From: Aeromonas simiae
GTDB lineage: Bacteria; Pseudomonadota; Gammaproteobacteria; Enterobacterales; Aeromonadaceae
DNA length: 64,000 nucleotides
Assembly (NCBI RefSeq): GCF_000820125.1
Contig: NZ_CDBY01000057.1
Coordinates: 62,001 to 126,000 of the forward strand
Direction: 5' to 3'
The notes under the pieces: model-generated
The model's database searches: none
What the model was told of the DNA's origin: nothing
What the model saw: the letters and a program-made list of their open reading frames with translations, nothing else
In this document: positions 23,472 through 34,704 of the stretch, piece after piece
Numbering within the stretch: the stretch's first letter is position 1
Layout: every line of letters begins with the position of its first letter
Made by a program: the position numbers and the translations under genes

Positions 23472-25085
23472 ATGCAAAAAACGCGGATAACGGCTATCTG
23501 TGCCGCCCTGTTCACCTATTCCGTCTGCGCCGCCGAGGTGCCTGCCGGCACTGCGTTACTCCCCCCAGAAGAGCAGATCTTTGTGCGTAATATCGGCACC
23601 GAGCCCGCCTCTATCGATCCGCAGCGGGTTGAAGAGAGCGCCGGCAACGAGGTGGTCAACGATCTGTTCGAGGGGTTGTTCACGCTCGATGCCAACGGCA
23701 AGCCGACGTTGGCCGGCGCGTTGAGCTATGAGGTTGACCCCAGTGGCACCGTCTACACCTTCAAACTCAGGCCCGAAGCCAGGTGGTCCAACGGCGATCC
23801 GGTCACCGCCGCCGACTATGTGTACGGTTGGCAACGCGCCGCCGATCCCAACACTGCCTCCCAGTACGCCTGGTTTATCGCCTTGATGGGGCTCAACCAT
23901 GCCAATGCCGTGATACAGGGCAAGCGGCCCCCCTCCGATCTGGGGATCACGGCACGGGATCCGCACACCTTGCAGGTCACTCTGGCAGCACCGGTGCCCT
24001 TCTTTCTCAAGACCCTCACCCACTACACCACCTTCCCAGCCCACAAGGCGACCATAGAGAAGTTCGGCTCAGAGTGGGTCAAACCGGGCAATATCGTCTC
24101 CAACGGCGCCTACCGGCTCAAAGAGTGGACGCCAAACGAGCGCCTCATCGCCGAGCGCAATCCCCACTACTGGAACAATACCAAGACGGTGGTCAACAAG
24201 GTCATCTATCTGGAGGTGGTCTCCGATACCGCCGCCTACAACCGCTACCGCTCCGGCGAAGTGCACTACACCCCCTACCCCCTCGATCAGTACCGCAAGA
24301 TCAAGCAGACCATGGCTCAGGAGCTGATCAACCTGCCGATCCTGGCCAGCTACTACTACGTCTTCAACACCCAGCGCAAACCGTTCGACGATAGCCGGGT
24401 GCGCCGCGCCCTCTCGCTTGCGATTGACCGCGAGGTGATCACCGACAAGATCCTGGGCCAGGGGCAGATCCCAGCCTATAGCTTCACCCCACCCATTGTC
24501 GACGGGTTTGAGCTAACGCCGCCCCAGAGCCAACTAATGAGCAAGGAAAAACGCATCGAGCAGGCCAAGGCGCTGCTCGCCGAGGCCGGATATGGCCCCG
24601 GCAAGCCGCTCCAGGTCGATATCCTCTATAACACCAACGAGAGCCACAAGGTGATCGCCCTCGCCATCGCCTCCATGTGGAAACGCAACCTGGGGGTGAG
24701 CACCGAGATTAACAACATGGAGTGGAAGAGCATGGTGTCGGCCCTGAACGAGGGGAACTTCAACATCAGCCGCTATAGCTGGAGCGGCGACTACAACGAT
24801 GCCTCCACCTTCCTCGATATCATGAGCAGCTCGAGCAGCGCCAACAGCGGCAAATGGGTCAACGCCGAGTATGACGCCCTGCTGGCCAAGGCCCACGACG
24901 CCATGGATCCCGCCGAGCGCAACCACCTCTATCAGCAAGCCGAGACGCTGATCGATAAGGAGGCCCCCATCGCCCCCATCTACTTCGCCGTCAAATCCCG
25001 CCTGCTCAAGCCCTTCGTCAAGGGATTCCCACTGCACAATCCACAGGACATCGTCTACAGCCGGGACATTTATCTGATCAAGTAG
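23472..25085 (+). CDS. oppA: OppA-type oligopeptide-binding protein of an ABC importer
   Basis: The 537-aa exported protein has a signal peptide (MQKTRITAICAALFTYSVCA, cleaved near AAE) and SBP_bac_5 motifs: NIGTEPASIDPQRVEESAGN, YTFKLRPEARWSNGDPVTAA, VRRALSLAIDREVI. These match OppA/MppA. ATG 23472 is preferred because AAGGA lies seven bases upstream. The membrane and ATPase genes are not adjacent, so it stands alone here and may use a distant permease. The 308 bases shared with divergent fbp contain T-rich sequence, but no clear operator on this side. Confidence 0.9.
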   Translation: MQKTRITAICAALFTYSVCAAEVPAGTALLPPEEQIFVRNIGTEPASIDPQRVEESAGNEVVNDLFEGLFTLDANGKPTLAGALSYEVDPSGTVYTFKLRPEARWSNGDPVTAADYVYGWQRAADPNTASQYAWFIALMGLNHANAVIQGKRPPSDLGITARDPHTLQVTLAAPVPFFLKTLTHYTTFPAHKATIEKFGSEWVKPGNIVSNGAYRLKEWTPNERLIAERNPHYWNNTKTVVNKVIYLEVVSDTAAYNRYRSGEVHYTPYPLDQYRKIKQTMAQELINLPILASYYYVFNTQRKPFDDSRVRRALSLAIDREVITDKILGQGQIPAYSFTPPIVDGFELTPPQSQLMSKEKRIEQAKALLAEAGYGPGKPLQVDILYNTNESHKVIALAIASMWKRNLGVSTEINNMEWKSMVSALNEGNFNISRYSWSGDYNDASTFLDIMSSSSSANSGKWVNAEYDALLAKAHDAMDPAERNHLYQQAETLIDKEAPIAPIYFAVKSRLLKPFVKGFPLHNPQDIVYSRDIYLIK

Positions 25086-25217
25086 TCAAAATCAGGGGAA
25101 GTCAGCATCTTCCCCTGGTTTTCTCACTCATTGGCGTCACGTTCGCCGATATTCATCTTAGGTTCACTCGCCGATGTTAGGGTGCACCCTCCACAAACCA
25201 ACCAAAGGAGTCCTCTT

Positions 25218-25367
25218 ATGGAAGAGACGATCCGCGAAGAAGTGGTACAGATCCGTCAGGAAGCCGAGCAACTCGGCCTCGAGCGCGCCCGTAGCAAATG
25301 GGATGAGCGCGTCAGCAAGCTGGAGCAAGATCTCCCGTCCCGTTACGAAGAGCCGGAGCAGAACTAG
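25218..25367 (+). CDS. small acidic helical protein of unknown function
   Basis: A 49-codon ORF follows a perfect AAAGGAG seven bases before ATG 25218. The peptide (MEETIREEVVQIRQEAEQLG onwards) is rich in Glu, Arg and Gln with heptad-like spacing, so it is probably a single amphipathic or coiled-coil helix. There are no cysteines or signal peptide. The strong ribosome-binding site and following terminators argue that it is real. I recognise no family. Confidence 0.6.
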   Translation: MEETIREEVVQIRQEAEQLGLERARSKWDERVSKLEQDLPSRYEEPEQN

Positions 25368-25372
25368 TCTCA

Positions 25373-25392
25373 GGCAAGGGGACAAGCCTTGC
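25373..25392. repeat. REP-like inverted repeat, copy 2
   Basis: GGCAAGGGGACAAGCCTTGC differs by one base from 13884-13903. Here it extends into a longer hairpin (TCAGGCAAGG / CCTTGCCTGA) right after the small acidic gene and may also act in termination. Confidence 0.45.
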
Positions 25393-25424
25393 CTGAGGCC
25401 GTAGTTCCAAACGTCATCCAATAA

Positions 25425-25450
25425 AAAACCACCCCAACCGGGGTGGTTTT
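25425..25450. terminator. bidirectional Rho-independent terminator
   Basis: AAAACCACCCC and GGGGTGGTTTT form an 11-bp stem with an AACC loop. It is followed by TTT on the plus strand and a run of T on the minus strand, serving the small acidic gene and ppiD. Confidence 0.9.
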
Positions 25451-25475
25451 TTTATGGTTCAACCGCTTGCCGAGC

Positions 25476-27386
25476 TTATTCCACTGCGGCTTCCTGCGCG
25501 GCAAAATACTCTATCTTGGCCGCTTTGCGCAGGCTGTCGACAAACGCCTTGTAGTCGGCCTGAGCCTTCGACTGACCCATCTGTCCCTTGATGAGCTCGG
25601 CCATCTGGGAGGGCTTCTCAGGCTGGCTCACCTTATCGAGCGCCACGATCACTTGATCGCCATTGCTCTGGGTGAGCAGTTCGACACTCGGCTGCTTGGC
25701 CGGATGTGGCATGCGGAAGATCTGGGCCACCAAGCTCTGATCCAGCTCCTGGGCGAAGCGGGTCAACCCCTTGTGCTCCTCCAGCTTGAGGTTCAAAGCC
25801 GAGAGCTCCTGATTGACCTCAGCACCGGACTTGAGCTTGCCGAGCAGCTCCTGCCCCTTGCTGCGGGCCACTTCACTCGCCTTGCTGCGCTTGATATCGG
25901 AGACGATAAGCTCGCGCACCTCATCGAGCGCCTTGACGGCCTTCGGCTTGTGATCCATGACGTGCAGCACCAGCGCCTTGCCATCACCAATCTCAATGAC
26001 ATCGGAGTTGGTGTTCTCCTCACGCAGCATCTCAGAGAAGGCGGCAGAGAGCACCTTGGCATCGTTGAGCGGTGCAGGAGCGGTGGCCTGGCTGAAGTAG
26101 TCGCTGGAGATCACCTTGAGGTCAACGGCCTTAGCCGCGGCATCCAGAGAGTCTGGGTTTTCAAAGCTGGCATCGGCCAGTTTCTGCTGGGCCGCGAAAT
26201 AGCGCTCGCGGGCCTTGTCCTTCTGCAGACGCTCGCGTGTATCGGCCTGCACCTCGTCAAACGGGCGCACCGCTGCGGGCTCGACCCCGAGCAGCTTGAT
26301 GATGTGGTAGCCAAACTGGCTCTTCACCACGCCGGAGAGCTCCCCTTCCTTCGCCAGAGCAAAGGCCGCCTTCTCAAAGGCCGGGTCCATGACGCCCTTC
26401 TCGAACCAATCGAGCTCGCCGCCCTTCTTGGCGGAGAAGGTATCGGAAGAGTCGCGCTTGGCCAGCTCGGCAAAGTCGGCGCCACCGTTAAGGGCCGCCA
26501 GATCCTCCTCGGCCTTCTTCTCGGCCGCCTTCTCATCCTTACCCGGTGGGATCAGGATGTGAGCCACACGGCGACGCTCATTGCGCTGGAACTGCTCCTG
26601 GTGCTGATCGTAATAGTCACGCACATCCTGGTCGGTCACCTGGATATCCTTGGCCAGATCGGCGGCATCCAGCAGTAGATAGTCAACCCGGATCCGCTCG
26701 TCATTCATGAAGCGCGGCTGGTTGGCTGCGTAGAACTGCTTGATCTCCTCGTCACTGACTTGAACCTGATCGAGGTAAGACTCCGCCGGCAGGCGAACCA
26801 GGCGCACATCACGGCTCTGCTGATAGAGCTTGTCGAGGCTGGACGCCTCTCCACCCAGCACAAACTCAGTGCCAAGCAGAGCGCCCATCAGCTGTTGACG
26901 GATCATGTCCTGACGGATGCTGTCACGGAACATCTCCGGGCTCATGCCGGCGCGGCGAATGAGTTGCAGGTAGCGATCATTGTCAAACTTGCCGTTTTGT
27001 TGAAACTCCGGCATGGCCGTAATGGCTTGCTTGATCTGCTCGTCACCGATACGCAGCCCGAGATCGTGAGCCTTGGCATCCAGCAGTGCCTGATCGATCA
27101 GACGATCGAGCACGCTGCGGCGCAGTTGTTTGATGTACTCAGGATTGTCGGCCAGCTGATTGAAGGCATCCCCCATCTGAGCTTCCAGACGGGCGCGCTC
27201 GTTACGGTAGGCATTTTCCAGAGTTTGGGGTGAAATTTCGTTATCGTTGACGCTAGCCACGGCGTTCTTGGCTGGGCTGTTTACATAGCTGCCCACCCCG
27301 GCCAGTGCGAAGGAGAGGATGATCAAGCCCAAGATGCCCTTGGCCACCTTGCCCTGCGCCCCTTCACGGAGTTTATCCATCATCAT
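25476..27386 (-). CDS. ppiD: periplasmic folding chaperone / SurA-like isomerase PpiD
   Basis: PpiD is anchored in the inner membrane and assists proteins leaving the Sec translocon. The 636-aa protein has one N-terminal membrane helix (GILGLIILSFALAGVGSYV), a SurA-N-like region, and a parvulin domain (RVAHILIPPGKDEKA to GELSGVVKSQFGYHIIKLLG, about residues 270-360). Three consecutive ATGs (27386, 27383, 27380) make the exact start ambiguous; E. coli begins MMD. It is downstream of hupB, the conserved lon-hupB-ppiD order. Confidence 0.95.
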   Translation of the reverse strand: MMMDKLREGAQGKVAKGILGLIILSFALAGVGSYVNSPAKNAVASVNDNEISPQTLENAYRNERARLEAQMGDAFNQLADNPEYIKQLRRSVLDRLIDQALLDAKAHDLGLRIGDEQIKQAITAMPEFQQNGKFDNDRYLQLIRRAGMSPEMFRDSIRQDMIRQQLMGALLGTEFVLGGEASSLDKLYQQSRDVRLVRLPAESYLDQVQVSDEEIKQFYAANQPRFMNDERIRVDYLLLDAADLAKDIQVTDQDVRDYYDQHQEQFQRNERRRVAHILIPPGKDEKAAEKKAEEDLAALNGGADFAELAKRDSSDTFSAKKGGELDWFEKGVMDPAFEKAAFALAKEGELSGVVKSQFGYHIIKLLGVEPAAVRPFDEVQADTRERLQKDKARERYFAAQQKLADASFENPDSLDAAAKAVDLKVISSDYFSQATAPAPLNDAKVLSAAFSEMLREENTNSDVIEIGDGKALVLHVMDHKPKAVKALDEVRELIVSDIKRSKASEVARSKGQELLGKLKSGAEVNQELSALNLKLEEHKGLTRFAQELDQSLVAQIFRMPHPAKQPSVELLTQSNGDQVIVALDKVSQPEKPSQMAELIKGQMGQSKAQADYKAFVDSLRKAAKIEYFAAQEAAVE

Positions 27387-27418
27387 GTCGGTACAAATGC
27401 TCCGGCGGAATAATAAAA

Positions 27419-27442
27419 AGGCGCACCGGATACGATGCGCCT
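27419..27442 (-). terminator. hairpin between hupB and ppiD
   Basis: AAGGCGCA and TGCGCCTT form an 8-bp stem with an 8-base loop, followed on the minus strand by TTATTATTCC. A second hairpin (CCTGATC/GATCAGG, 27478-27494) lies closer to hupB. Together they probably end most hupB transcripts and let some reach ppiD. Confidence 0.6.
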
Positions 27443-27508
27443 TGGTCAAATCAGTATGAGAGAAGCCCTCTCACGTGCCTGATCCGGGATCAGGACAGCC
27501 GAGGCGGC

Positions 27509-27781
27509 TTAGTTTACTGCGTCTTTCAGAGCCTTGCCGGCCTTGAAGGCAGGTACCTTACCGGCAGCGATTTCGATGGTGGCACCGGTCTGCGGGTTGC
27601 GGCCAGAACGGGCAGCACGCTCACGCACAGCGAAAGTACCGAAACCGACCAGAGCGACCTGATCACCGGCTTTCAGGGACTCGGTGACCGCATCGATGAA
27701 GGCATCCAGCGCACGACCGGCAGCGGCCTTGGAGATATCAGCGCCATCGGCAATCTTGTCAATCAGTTGAGATTTATTCAC
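27509..27781 (-). CDS. hupB: DNA-binding protein HU-beta
   Basis: HU-beta is a nucleoid-associated protein that bends DNA as a dimer with HU-alpha. The 90-aa sequence is a full-length [22 protein letters not shown] at the N-terminus, the beta-arm region ([27 protein letters not shown]) with its conserved Arg-Asn-Pro tip, and a lysine-bearing tail. The neighbouring lon and ppiD are as in E. coli. Confidence 0.97.
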   Translation of the reverse strand: MNKSQLIDKIADGADISKAAAGRALDAFIDAVTESLKAGDQVALVGFGTFAVRERAARSGRNPQTGATIEIAAGKVPAFKAGKALKDAVN

Positions 27782-28015
27782 TCTTATTTTCCCCTATTAT
27801 CGAACATCGCTACGGCGCTGATTTCCCTGGCCGCAACAAGTGGAGGTTTTATAACAAGCCTCCTGATCAGTTGCAAGTGACAATCTGGCGCTAAACCGCG
27901 CCACATCACGCCTTGCGACTCATCACGAGTTTCCCGGTCGGGGAACAAGGCTACTGCCCTTATTTGAGCCTTGCAAGCCTTGCTACCCGCCGTAATGCAC
28001 CAAATTTGCGGTGCA

Positions 28016-30379
28016 TCATGCTTTCTGGTTGGAAACCACCTCAAAACCCTGCGGATTTTCGGCCAGCGCCAGCTCCAATACCTGATCGATCCAGCGAACC
28101 GGATGGATTTCCAGGTCGGCCTTGACGTTTTCCGGGATCTCTTCAAGGTCGCGCTCGTTCTCCTTGGGGATGAGCACACGCTTGATGCCACCACGGTGCG
28201 CCGCCAGCAGCTTCTCTTTAAGGCCACCGATGGGCAGCACCTCGCCACGCAGGGTGATCTCCCCTGTCATGGCCACGTCAGCGCGCACCGGATTACCGGT
28301 CAGGCTGGACACCAGTGCGGTGCACATAGCGATACCGGCACTGGGGCCATCTTTCGGGGTTGCCCCTTCCGGCACGTGAACGTGAATGTCGCGTTTCTCA
28401 TAGAAATCGCCATTGATACGCAATTTCTCGGCGCGAGAGCGCACCACCGTCATGGCCGCCTGGATGGACTCTTGCATCACGTCACCGAGCGAGCCGGTAT
28501 AGGTCAACTTGCCCTTGCCCGGCATACTGGTCGCCTCGATGGTCAGCAGATCGCCGCCCACCTCGGTCCAGGCCAGACCACACACCTGACCGACCTGATT
28601 GTGATCTTCCGCCTTGCCGTAATCAAAGCGCTGTACCCCGAGGAACTCTTTGAGATTCTCAAGATTTACAGTGACATGCTTGATATTTTTATCGAGCAGG
28701 ATCTTCTTGACCGCCTTGCGACAGATTTTGGAAATTTCACGCTCAAGCCCCCGTACACCCGCCTCACGGGTGTAGTAGCGAATGATACCCATGATGGCCG
28801 AGTCTTCGAGCGTGATCTCGGACTCCTTCAGACCATTTCGCTGGATTTGCTTCGCGACCAGGTGCTGCTTGGCGATGTTGAGCTTCTCATCCTCGGTGTA
28901 ACCGGAAAGGCGGATCACCTCCATCCGGTCGAGCAACGGGCCCGGAATGTTCATGGAGTTGGAGGTGGCCACAAACATCACATCGGAGAGATCGTAATCG
29001 ACCTCCAGATAGTGATCGTTGAAGCTGTTATTTTGCTCCGGATCGAGCACTTCCAGCAGGGCGGAGGCGGGATCACCGCGCATGTCGGAGCTCATCTTGT
29101 CGATTTCATCGAGCAAGAACAGCGGGTTCTTCACCCCAACCTTGGCCATCTTCTGGATCAGCTTGCCCGGCATGGAGCCAATGTAAGTACGACGGTGACC
29201 GCGGATCTCCGCCTCATCGCGTACCCCACCGAGCGCCATACGCACGTACTTGCGACCGGTCGCCTTGGCAATCGACTGACCGAGCGAGGTCTTACCCACG
29301 CCAGGAGGGCCAACCAGGCAGAGGATCGGCCCCTTGAGCTTGTTCACCCGCGCCTGCACGGCGAGATACTCAAGGATGCGCTCCTTGACCTTGTCCAAGC
29401 CGTAGTGGTCAGCGTCCAGGATGTCCTGGGCCTTGCCAATGTCCTTCTTGACCTTGGAGCGGGCCTTCCAGGGCACCTGCACCATCCAGTCGATGTAGCC
29501 GCGCACCACAGTCGCCTCGGCCGACATGGGGGACATCATCTTGAGCTTGGAGAGCTCGGAGAGGGCCTTCTCGCGCGCCTCCTCCGGCATGCCGACCTCA
29601 TCAATCTTGTTGCTGAGGGCCTCGAACTCATCCGGATTGTTCTCATCCAGCTCACCGAGCTCTTTCTGAATGGCCTTCATCTGCTCGTTGAGGTAGTACT
29701 CGCGCTGGCTCTTCTCCATCTGTTTCTTGACGCGGGAGCGGATGCGTTTTTCAACCTGCAGCAGGTCGATCTCCGACTCCATCATCGCCATCAGAAACTC
29801 AATGCGCTCGGCGACGGAGGCAAACTCCAGCACTTTCTGCTTGTCTTCCAGCTTGAGCGGCATGTGGGCGGCCATGGTATCTGCCAGGCGCGCCGCATCA
29901 TCGATAGCCGCAATGGAGGTGAGCACCTCGGGCGGGATCTTCTTGTTGAGCTTGATGTAACCTTCGAACTGACCAATGGCAGAGCGCACCAGCACTTCGG
30001 CCTCGCGCTCAGCCAGCCCTTCGGAGGTGAGGTAGCTTGCCTCCCCCACGTAGTAGGCTTGATCGTCGATCATCCGCTCAAGACGGGCACGCTGCCCCCC
30101 CTCCACCAGCACCTTGACGGTGCCGTCGGGCAACTTGAGCATCTGGAGGATGTTGGCCACGGTTCCGACCGAGAACATTTCCTCGACCGTCGGGTCGTCT
30201 GTAGAGGCATCCTTCTGGGCGATCAGCAGCACCTTCTTATCGTGCTCCATCGCCGCTTCCAGACACCGAATCGATTTTTCCCGCCCCACGAAGAGTGGAA
30301 TGACCATATGGGGATAAACCACCACGTCACGAAGAGGCAGGACGGGAATCTCTATGCGTTCTGAACGCTCTAGGTTCAT
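28016..30379 (-). CDS. lon: ATP-dependent protease Lon
   Basis: Lon degrades misfolded and regulatory proteins in the cytoplasm. The 787-aa protein (E. coli 784) has the N-terminal substrate-binding domain ([20 protein letters not shown]), an AAA+ module with Walker [12 protein letters not shown] and Walker B LFLLDEID, and the C-terminal Ser-Lys protease domain ([15 protein letters not shown] with catalytic Ser, [14 protein letters not shown] with catalytic Lys). AGAGGA precedes ATG 30379. A sigma32-type promoter is visible upstream. Confidence 0.98.
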   Translation of the reverse strand: MNLERSERIEIPVLPLRDVVVYPHMVIPLFVGREKSIRCLEAAMEHDKKVLLIAQKDASTDDPTVEEMFSVGTVANILQMLKLPDGTVKVLVEGGQRARLERMIDDQAYYVGEASYLTSEGLAEREAEVLVRSAIGQFEGYIKLNKKIPPEVLTSIAAIDDAARLADTMAAHMPLKLEDKQKVLEFASVAERIEFLMAMMESEIDLLQVEKRIRSRVKKQMEKSQREYYLNEQMKAIQKELGELDENNPDEFEALSNKIDEVGMPEEAREKALSELSKLKMMSPMSAEATVVRGYIDWMVQVPWKARSKVKKDIGKAQDILDADHYGLDKVKERILEYLAVQARVNKLKGPILCLVGPPGVGKTSLGQSIAKATGRKYVRMALGGVRDEAEIRGHRRTYIGSMPGKLIQKMAKVGVKNPLFLLDEIDKMSSDMRGDPASALLEVLDPEQNNSFNDHYLEVDYDLSDVMFVATSNSMNIPGPLLDRMEVIRLSGYTEDEKLNIAKQHLVAKQIQRNGLKESEITLEDSAIMGIIRYYTREAGVRGLEREISKICRKAVKKILLDKNIKHVTVNLENLKEFLGVQRFDYGKAEDHNQVGQVCGLAWTEVGGDLLTIEATSMPGKGKLTYTGSLGDVMQESIQAAMTVVRSRAEKLRINGDFYEKRDIHVHVPEGATPKDGPSAGIAMCTALVSSLTGNPVRADVAMTGEITLRGEVLPIGGLKEKLLAAHRGGIKRVLIPKENERDLEEIPENVKADLEIHPVRWIDQVLELALAENPQGFEVVSNQKA

Positions 30380-30426
30380 AAATGTCCTCTCGGCTTATTA
30401 TACCGTTGGCTAGCGCTTGGCTGAGT

Positions 30427-30453
30427 ATATGGGGGCGACTTGAAGCGATTCAA
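30427..30453 (-). promoter_or_regulatory. sigma32 (heat-shock) promoter of lon
   Basis: On the minus strand TTGAAT (30453-30448) and CCCCATAT (30434-30427) are 13 bases apart, a close match to the sigma32 consensus TTGAAA-N11-16-CCCCATNT. lon is a classical heat-shock gene, so the placement about 50 bases before its start is expected. A TATAAT hexamer (30402-30397) lies closer to the gene. Confidence 0.75.
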
Positions 30454-30473
30454 TGCGTACTCGGCCAAAAAGG

Positions 30474-30500
30474 ATGAAAGGGGCAATTTGCCCCTTTCAT
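30474..30500 (-). terminator. terminator of clpX
   Basis: ATGAAAGGGGCAA and TTGCCCCTTTCAT form a stem of about 13 bp; on the minus strand it is followed by CCTTTTTGG. It lies 20 bases after the clpX stop and separates clpX from lon. Confidence 0.8.
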
Positions 30501-30519
30501 TTGATTAAAAATCAGTCAC

Positions 30520-31797
<1,278 letters not shown>

Positions 31798-31874
31798 TCA
31801 GAAACCTCTATCGTCAATGCGCGGTTACCCGCTTTCTGTCCCCGTTAGTGTACAACAGCCCGGGGACAAGTACC

Positions 31875-32498
31875 TTAACCGCGCTGGGACAACACACCAT
31901 CCACCAGACCATACGCCACGGCCTGCTCGGCAGACATGAAGTTGTCGCGATCAGTGTCGCGCTCTATGGTAGCGATGTCTTGCCCGGTGTGGAATGCCAG
32001 ACGCTCGTTCAGGGTGTTCTTGATCTTGAGGATCTCCTGAGCGTGGATCTGGATATCGGACGCCTGTCCCTGGAAGCCACCCAGCGGTTGGTGGATCATC
32101 ACGCGAGCATTGGGCAGGCAGAAACGCTTGCCCTTGGCGCCGCCAGCCAGCAGGAAGGCGCCCATGGAGCAGGCCTGCCCCATGCAGACGGTGCTGACAT
32201 CCGGCTTGATGAACTGCATGGTGTCATAGATGGACATACCGGCGGTCACCGACCCACCCGGCGAGTTGATATAGATGCTGATGTCCTTGTCCGGGTTCTC
32301 AGACTCGAGGAACAGCAGCTGGGCCACGATCAGGTTGGCCATTTGATCTTCAACCTGACCGGTCAGGAAGATCACCCGCTCCTTGAGCAAGCGGGAGAAG
32401 ATGTCGTAGGAGCGCTCCCCCTTGGCGGTCTGTTCGACCACGATCGGCACCAGGGCACTGCTGGGAGAGTCGGTCACATCGTTATAGTTTTTGAACAT
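31875..32498 (-). CDS. clpP: ClpP protease, proteolytic subunit
   Basis: ClpP is the tetradecameric serine protease partner of ClpX and ClpA. The 207-aa sequence has the catalytic triad Ser111 ([12 protein letters not shown]), His136 ([11 protein letters not shown]) and Asp185 ([10 protein letters not shown]). A short propeptide precedes [10 protein letters not shown]. It follows tig, with a terminator hairpin and candidate promoter between. Confidence 0.98.
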   Translation of the reverse strand: MFKNYNDVTDSPSSALVPIVVEQTAKGERSYDIFSRLLKERVIFLTGQVEDQMANLIVAQLLFLESENPDKDISIYINSPGGSVTAGMSIYDTMQFIKPDVSTVCMGQACSMGAFLLAGGAKGKRFCLPNARVMIHQPLGGFQGQASDIQIHAQEILKIKNTLNERLAFHTGQDIATIERDTDRDNFMSAEQAVAYGLVDGVLSQRG

Positions 32499-32519
32499 AA
32501 GGCATTGTCCCTAAAATAA

Positions 32520-32550
32520 AATGGCCCGGGTGGAGTACACACGGGCCATT
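32520..32550 (-). terminator. hairpin between tig and clpP
   Basis: AATGGCCCG and CGGGCCATT form a 9-bp stem with a 13-base loop, followed on the minus strand by TTATTTTA. It likely ends tig transcripts. It overlaps the -10 region of the candidate clpP promoter. Confidence 0.7.
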
Positions 32551-32578
32551 ATAAGTAACACTCTTGACCTTAAGTCAA
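32548..32578 (-). promoter_or_regulatory. candidate clpP promoter
   Basis: TATAAT (32553-32548) on the minus strand is preceded by TTGACT (32578-32573) at a long 19-base spacing. The -10 box is perfect but the spacing is suboptimal, so this is tentative. Confidence 0.4.
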
Positions 32579-32584
32579 ATGTTC

Positions 32585-33892
32585 TTAGGCGGCGACGGAC
32601 TTGTTGATAACGTCGTCGAAGGCGACCGCTTTCTCGGTCACTTGAGCCTTGCTCAGGATGAGGTCGATAGCCTGATCTTCGATAGCCAGGTTACGAACGC
32701 CATTGAGGGCCTGCTCGTTGTTCTTGTAGTACTCGATCACTTCCTTCGGATCTTCGTAGGCAGTGGCCATGGACTCGATGATGGTATCCACGCGAGCATC
32801 GTCAGCCTTGATCTCGTTGGTGCGGATCACTTCGCCCAGCAGCAGACCAACACGGACACGGCGCTCGGCTTGATCCTGGAACAGCTCGGCCGGCAGTTCC
32901 GGCGCGTTGCCACCCTGGAAGCCACCAAAACGCTGCATGGCCTGCTTGCGCATGGAGTCAATCTCCTGAGCAACGGCAGCCTTCGGCAGATCGATGGTGT
33001 TGGCATCAACCAGACCGTTCAGCACCTGCTCCTTGACGGCGTTCTTCAGGGCCTGAGCCAGCTCGCGCTCCATGTTCTTGCGCACTTCAGCCTTCAGCTC
33101 TTCGACGTTGCCGCTTTCGATACCAAAGCGCTTGACGAACTCTTCAGACAGCTCCGGCAGGATCTGCTCTTCAACCTTGTGCAGCTTGGAGGCAAACTTG
33201 GCCGCCTTGCCCTTGAGGTTCTCGGCGTGGTAGTCCTCCGGGAAGGTCACGTCGATGGTGAACTCGTCACCGGCCTTCTTGCCCATGATGGCGTCTTCAA
33301 AGCCCGGGATCATGCGACCGGCACCCAGTACCAGTGCAAACCCTTCGGCCTTGCCGCCTTCGAACTCTTCACCGTCGATGGAGCCGACGAAGTCCAGGGT
33401 GACACGCATGCCATCGGCAGCGGCGGCATCCACATCAGCCCAAGTGGCGTGCTGCTTGCGCAGGGTGTTCAGCATGTTGTCCAGATCGGCGTCAGTCACG
33501 CTGGCCACCGGCTTCTCAACCTTGATGGTCTCCAGGCCGGAAACCTGAACTTCCGGGTAGACTTCGAAGGTGGCGGAGAACACGAAGTCCTGGCCTTCCT
33601 TGATCTCTTGCGGGTCCATGGTCGGAGCGCCAGCCGGGCTCAGCTTGTTGTCGATGATGGCCTTGATGAAGTTGGTCTGCATCATTTCATCGGCAACGCG
33701 GGCGTGGGCCAGGGCACCAAACATCTTCTTGATGATGGACAGGGGAGCCTTACCCGGGCGGAAACCGTCGATACGACGAGTCTTGGCCAGGCCGCTCAGC
33801 TCTTTCTTCACGGCGGCATCAACAGTCGCAGCCGGTACGGTGATAGTCAGGCGGCGTTCCAGACCCTGGGTTGTCTCTACAGAAACTTGCAT
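32585..33892 (-). CDS. tig: trigger factor
   Basis: Trigger factor binds nascent chains at the ribosome exit tunnel and has prolyl isomerase activity. The 435-aa protein (E. coli 432) shows the N-terminal ribosome-binding loop ([12 protein letters not shown], with the G-F-R-x-G-K-x-P signature near residue 44), a central FKBP-like domain ([20 protein letters not shown]) and a helical C-terminus. It is first of the tig-clpP-clpX-lon-hupB-ppiD cluster. Confidence 0.98.
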   Translation of the reverse strand: MQVSVETTQGLERRLTITVPAATVDAAVKKELSGLAKTRRIDGFRPGKAPLSIIKKMFGALAHARVADEMMQTNFIKAIIDNKLSPAGAPTMDPQEIKEGQDFVFSATFEVYPEVQVSGLETIKVEKPVASVTDADLDNMLNTLRKQHATWADVDAAAADGMRVTLDFVGSIDGEEFEGGKAEGFALVLGAGRMIPGFEDAIMGKKAGDEFTIDVTFPEDYHAENLKGKAAKFASKLHKVEEQILPELSEEFVKRFGIESGNVEELKAEVRKNMERELAQALKNAVKEQVLNGLVDANTIDLPKAAVAQEIDSMRKQAMQRFGGFQGGNAPELPAELFQDQAERRVRVGLLLGEVIRTNEIKADDARVDTIIESMATAYEDPKEVIEYYKNNEQALNGVRNLAIEDQAIDLILSKAQVTEKAVAFDDVINKSVAA

Positions 33893-34011
33893 TCTTTTAC
33901 CTCGTTCAACTCAGCACTCGGTGCTGACCCTTATCTCCCCAAGGGTCTCCCCGGGGTCTTCCTGGTCATACAAAGACGGTCGTCTTTGCGCAAATGAAAA
34001 TCAGACGCGGC

Positions 34012-34040
34012 ATTATAGCGGCGTGTCGCAGGTGAGTCGA
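34012..34040 (-). promoter_or_regulatory. candidate tig promoter
   Basis: TATAAT (34017-34012) and TCGACT (34040-34035) lie 17 bases apart on the minus strand, about 120 bases before the tig start. The -10 is perfect and the -35 matches 4 of 6. The rest of the 289-base interval to dgkA shows nothing else clear. Confidence 0.5.
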
Positions 34041-34181
34041 GCCGACCTACCCGCATAATCTGTGCATCAGCGCGCGATTTTGACGCGCGGACGGCACCGA
34101 AAATGGTGGCTAAGCCCCCCGATTGCAAGGGCTTTATCCTCTTTTATGCGTCAACTGCTGAAAAAGAGAACAATCGGGCCA

Positions 34182-34562
34182 TTACCACCAGTGCAGCAGG
34201 TTACGCCCGATCAGCGCGCCCCACACCAGCAGATTCAGCATCAGGCAGAGAAAGACCGCCGCCGAACCAAGATCCTTGGCCCGCCCCGAGAGTTCGTGGC
34301 GCTCAGCGCCGATGCGATCGACCACCGCCTCGATGGCGGAGTTGACCACTTCGAGGATCACCACCAACCAACTGATACCAATCAGCAGCAGCGTCTGCTC
34401 AAGAGAAGCGCCGACCCAAAAGGCCAGCGGCATGAGAAACAGGATCAGCAACAGCTCCTGACGGAAAGCGGCCTCGTTGGCCCAAGCGGACTTGAGCCCC
34501 TTGATGCTGTATCCGGTGGCGTGAATAATCCGGCTCAAACCGGTCACGGCAGGTTTGCCCAC
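34182..34562 (-). CDS. dgkA: diacylglycerol kinase
   Basis: DgkA phosphorylates diacylglycerol in the inner membrane to recycle lipid. The 126-aa product has three membrane helices and the signature EVVNSAIEAVVDRIGAERHE, followed by the conserved RAKDLGSAAVFL segment. The start is GTG 34562 with AGAGG upstream. E. coli DgkA is 122 aa. It is divergent from the DAHP synthase gene. Confidence 0.95.
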   Translation of the reverse strand: MGKPAVTGLSRIIHATGYSIKGLKSAWANEAAFRQELLLILFLMPLAFWVGASLEQTLLLIGISWLVVILEVVNSAIEAVVDRIGAERHELSGRAKDLGSAAVFLCLMLNLLVWGALIGRNLLHWW

Positions 34563-34704
34563 AAATTACCTCTGAACATGGCGCCTGATAAAAAACCGCC
34601 CCATCCTACCAGAGCCTCGTGCGGTTTCAATCAAGCCGCTTTTGCTTTATGTTAGCCACTGCTTTTCACGGCGCCCGCCGCCACACAGAACTTCGAGTCT
34701 TCTT

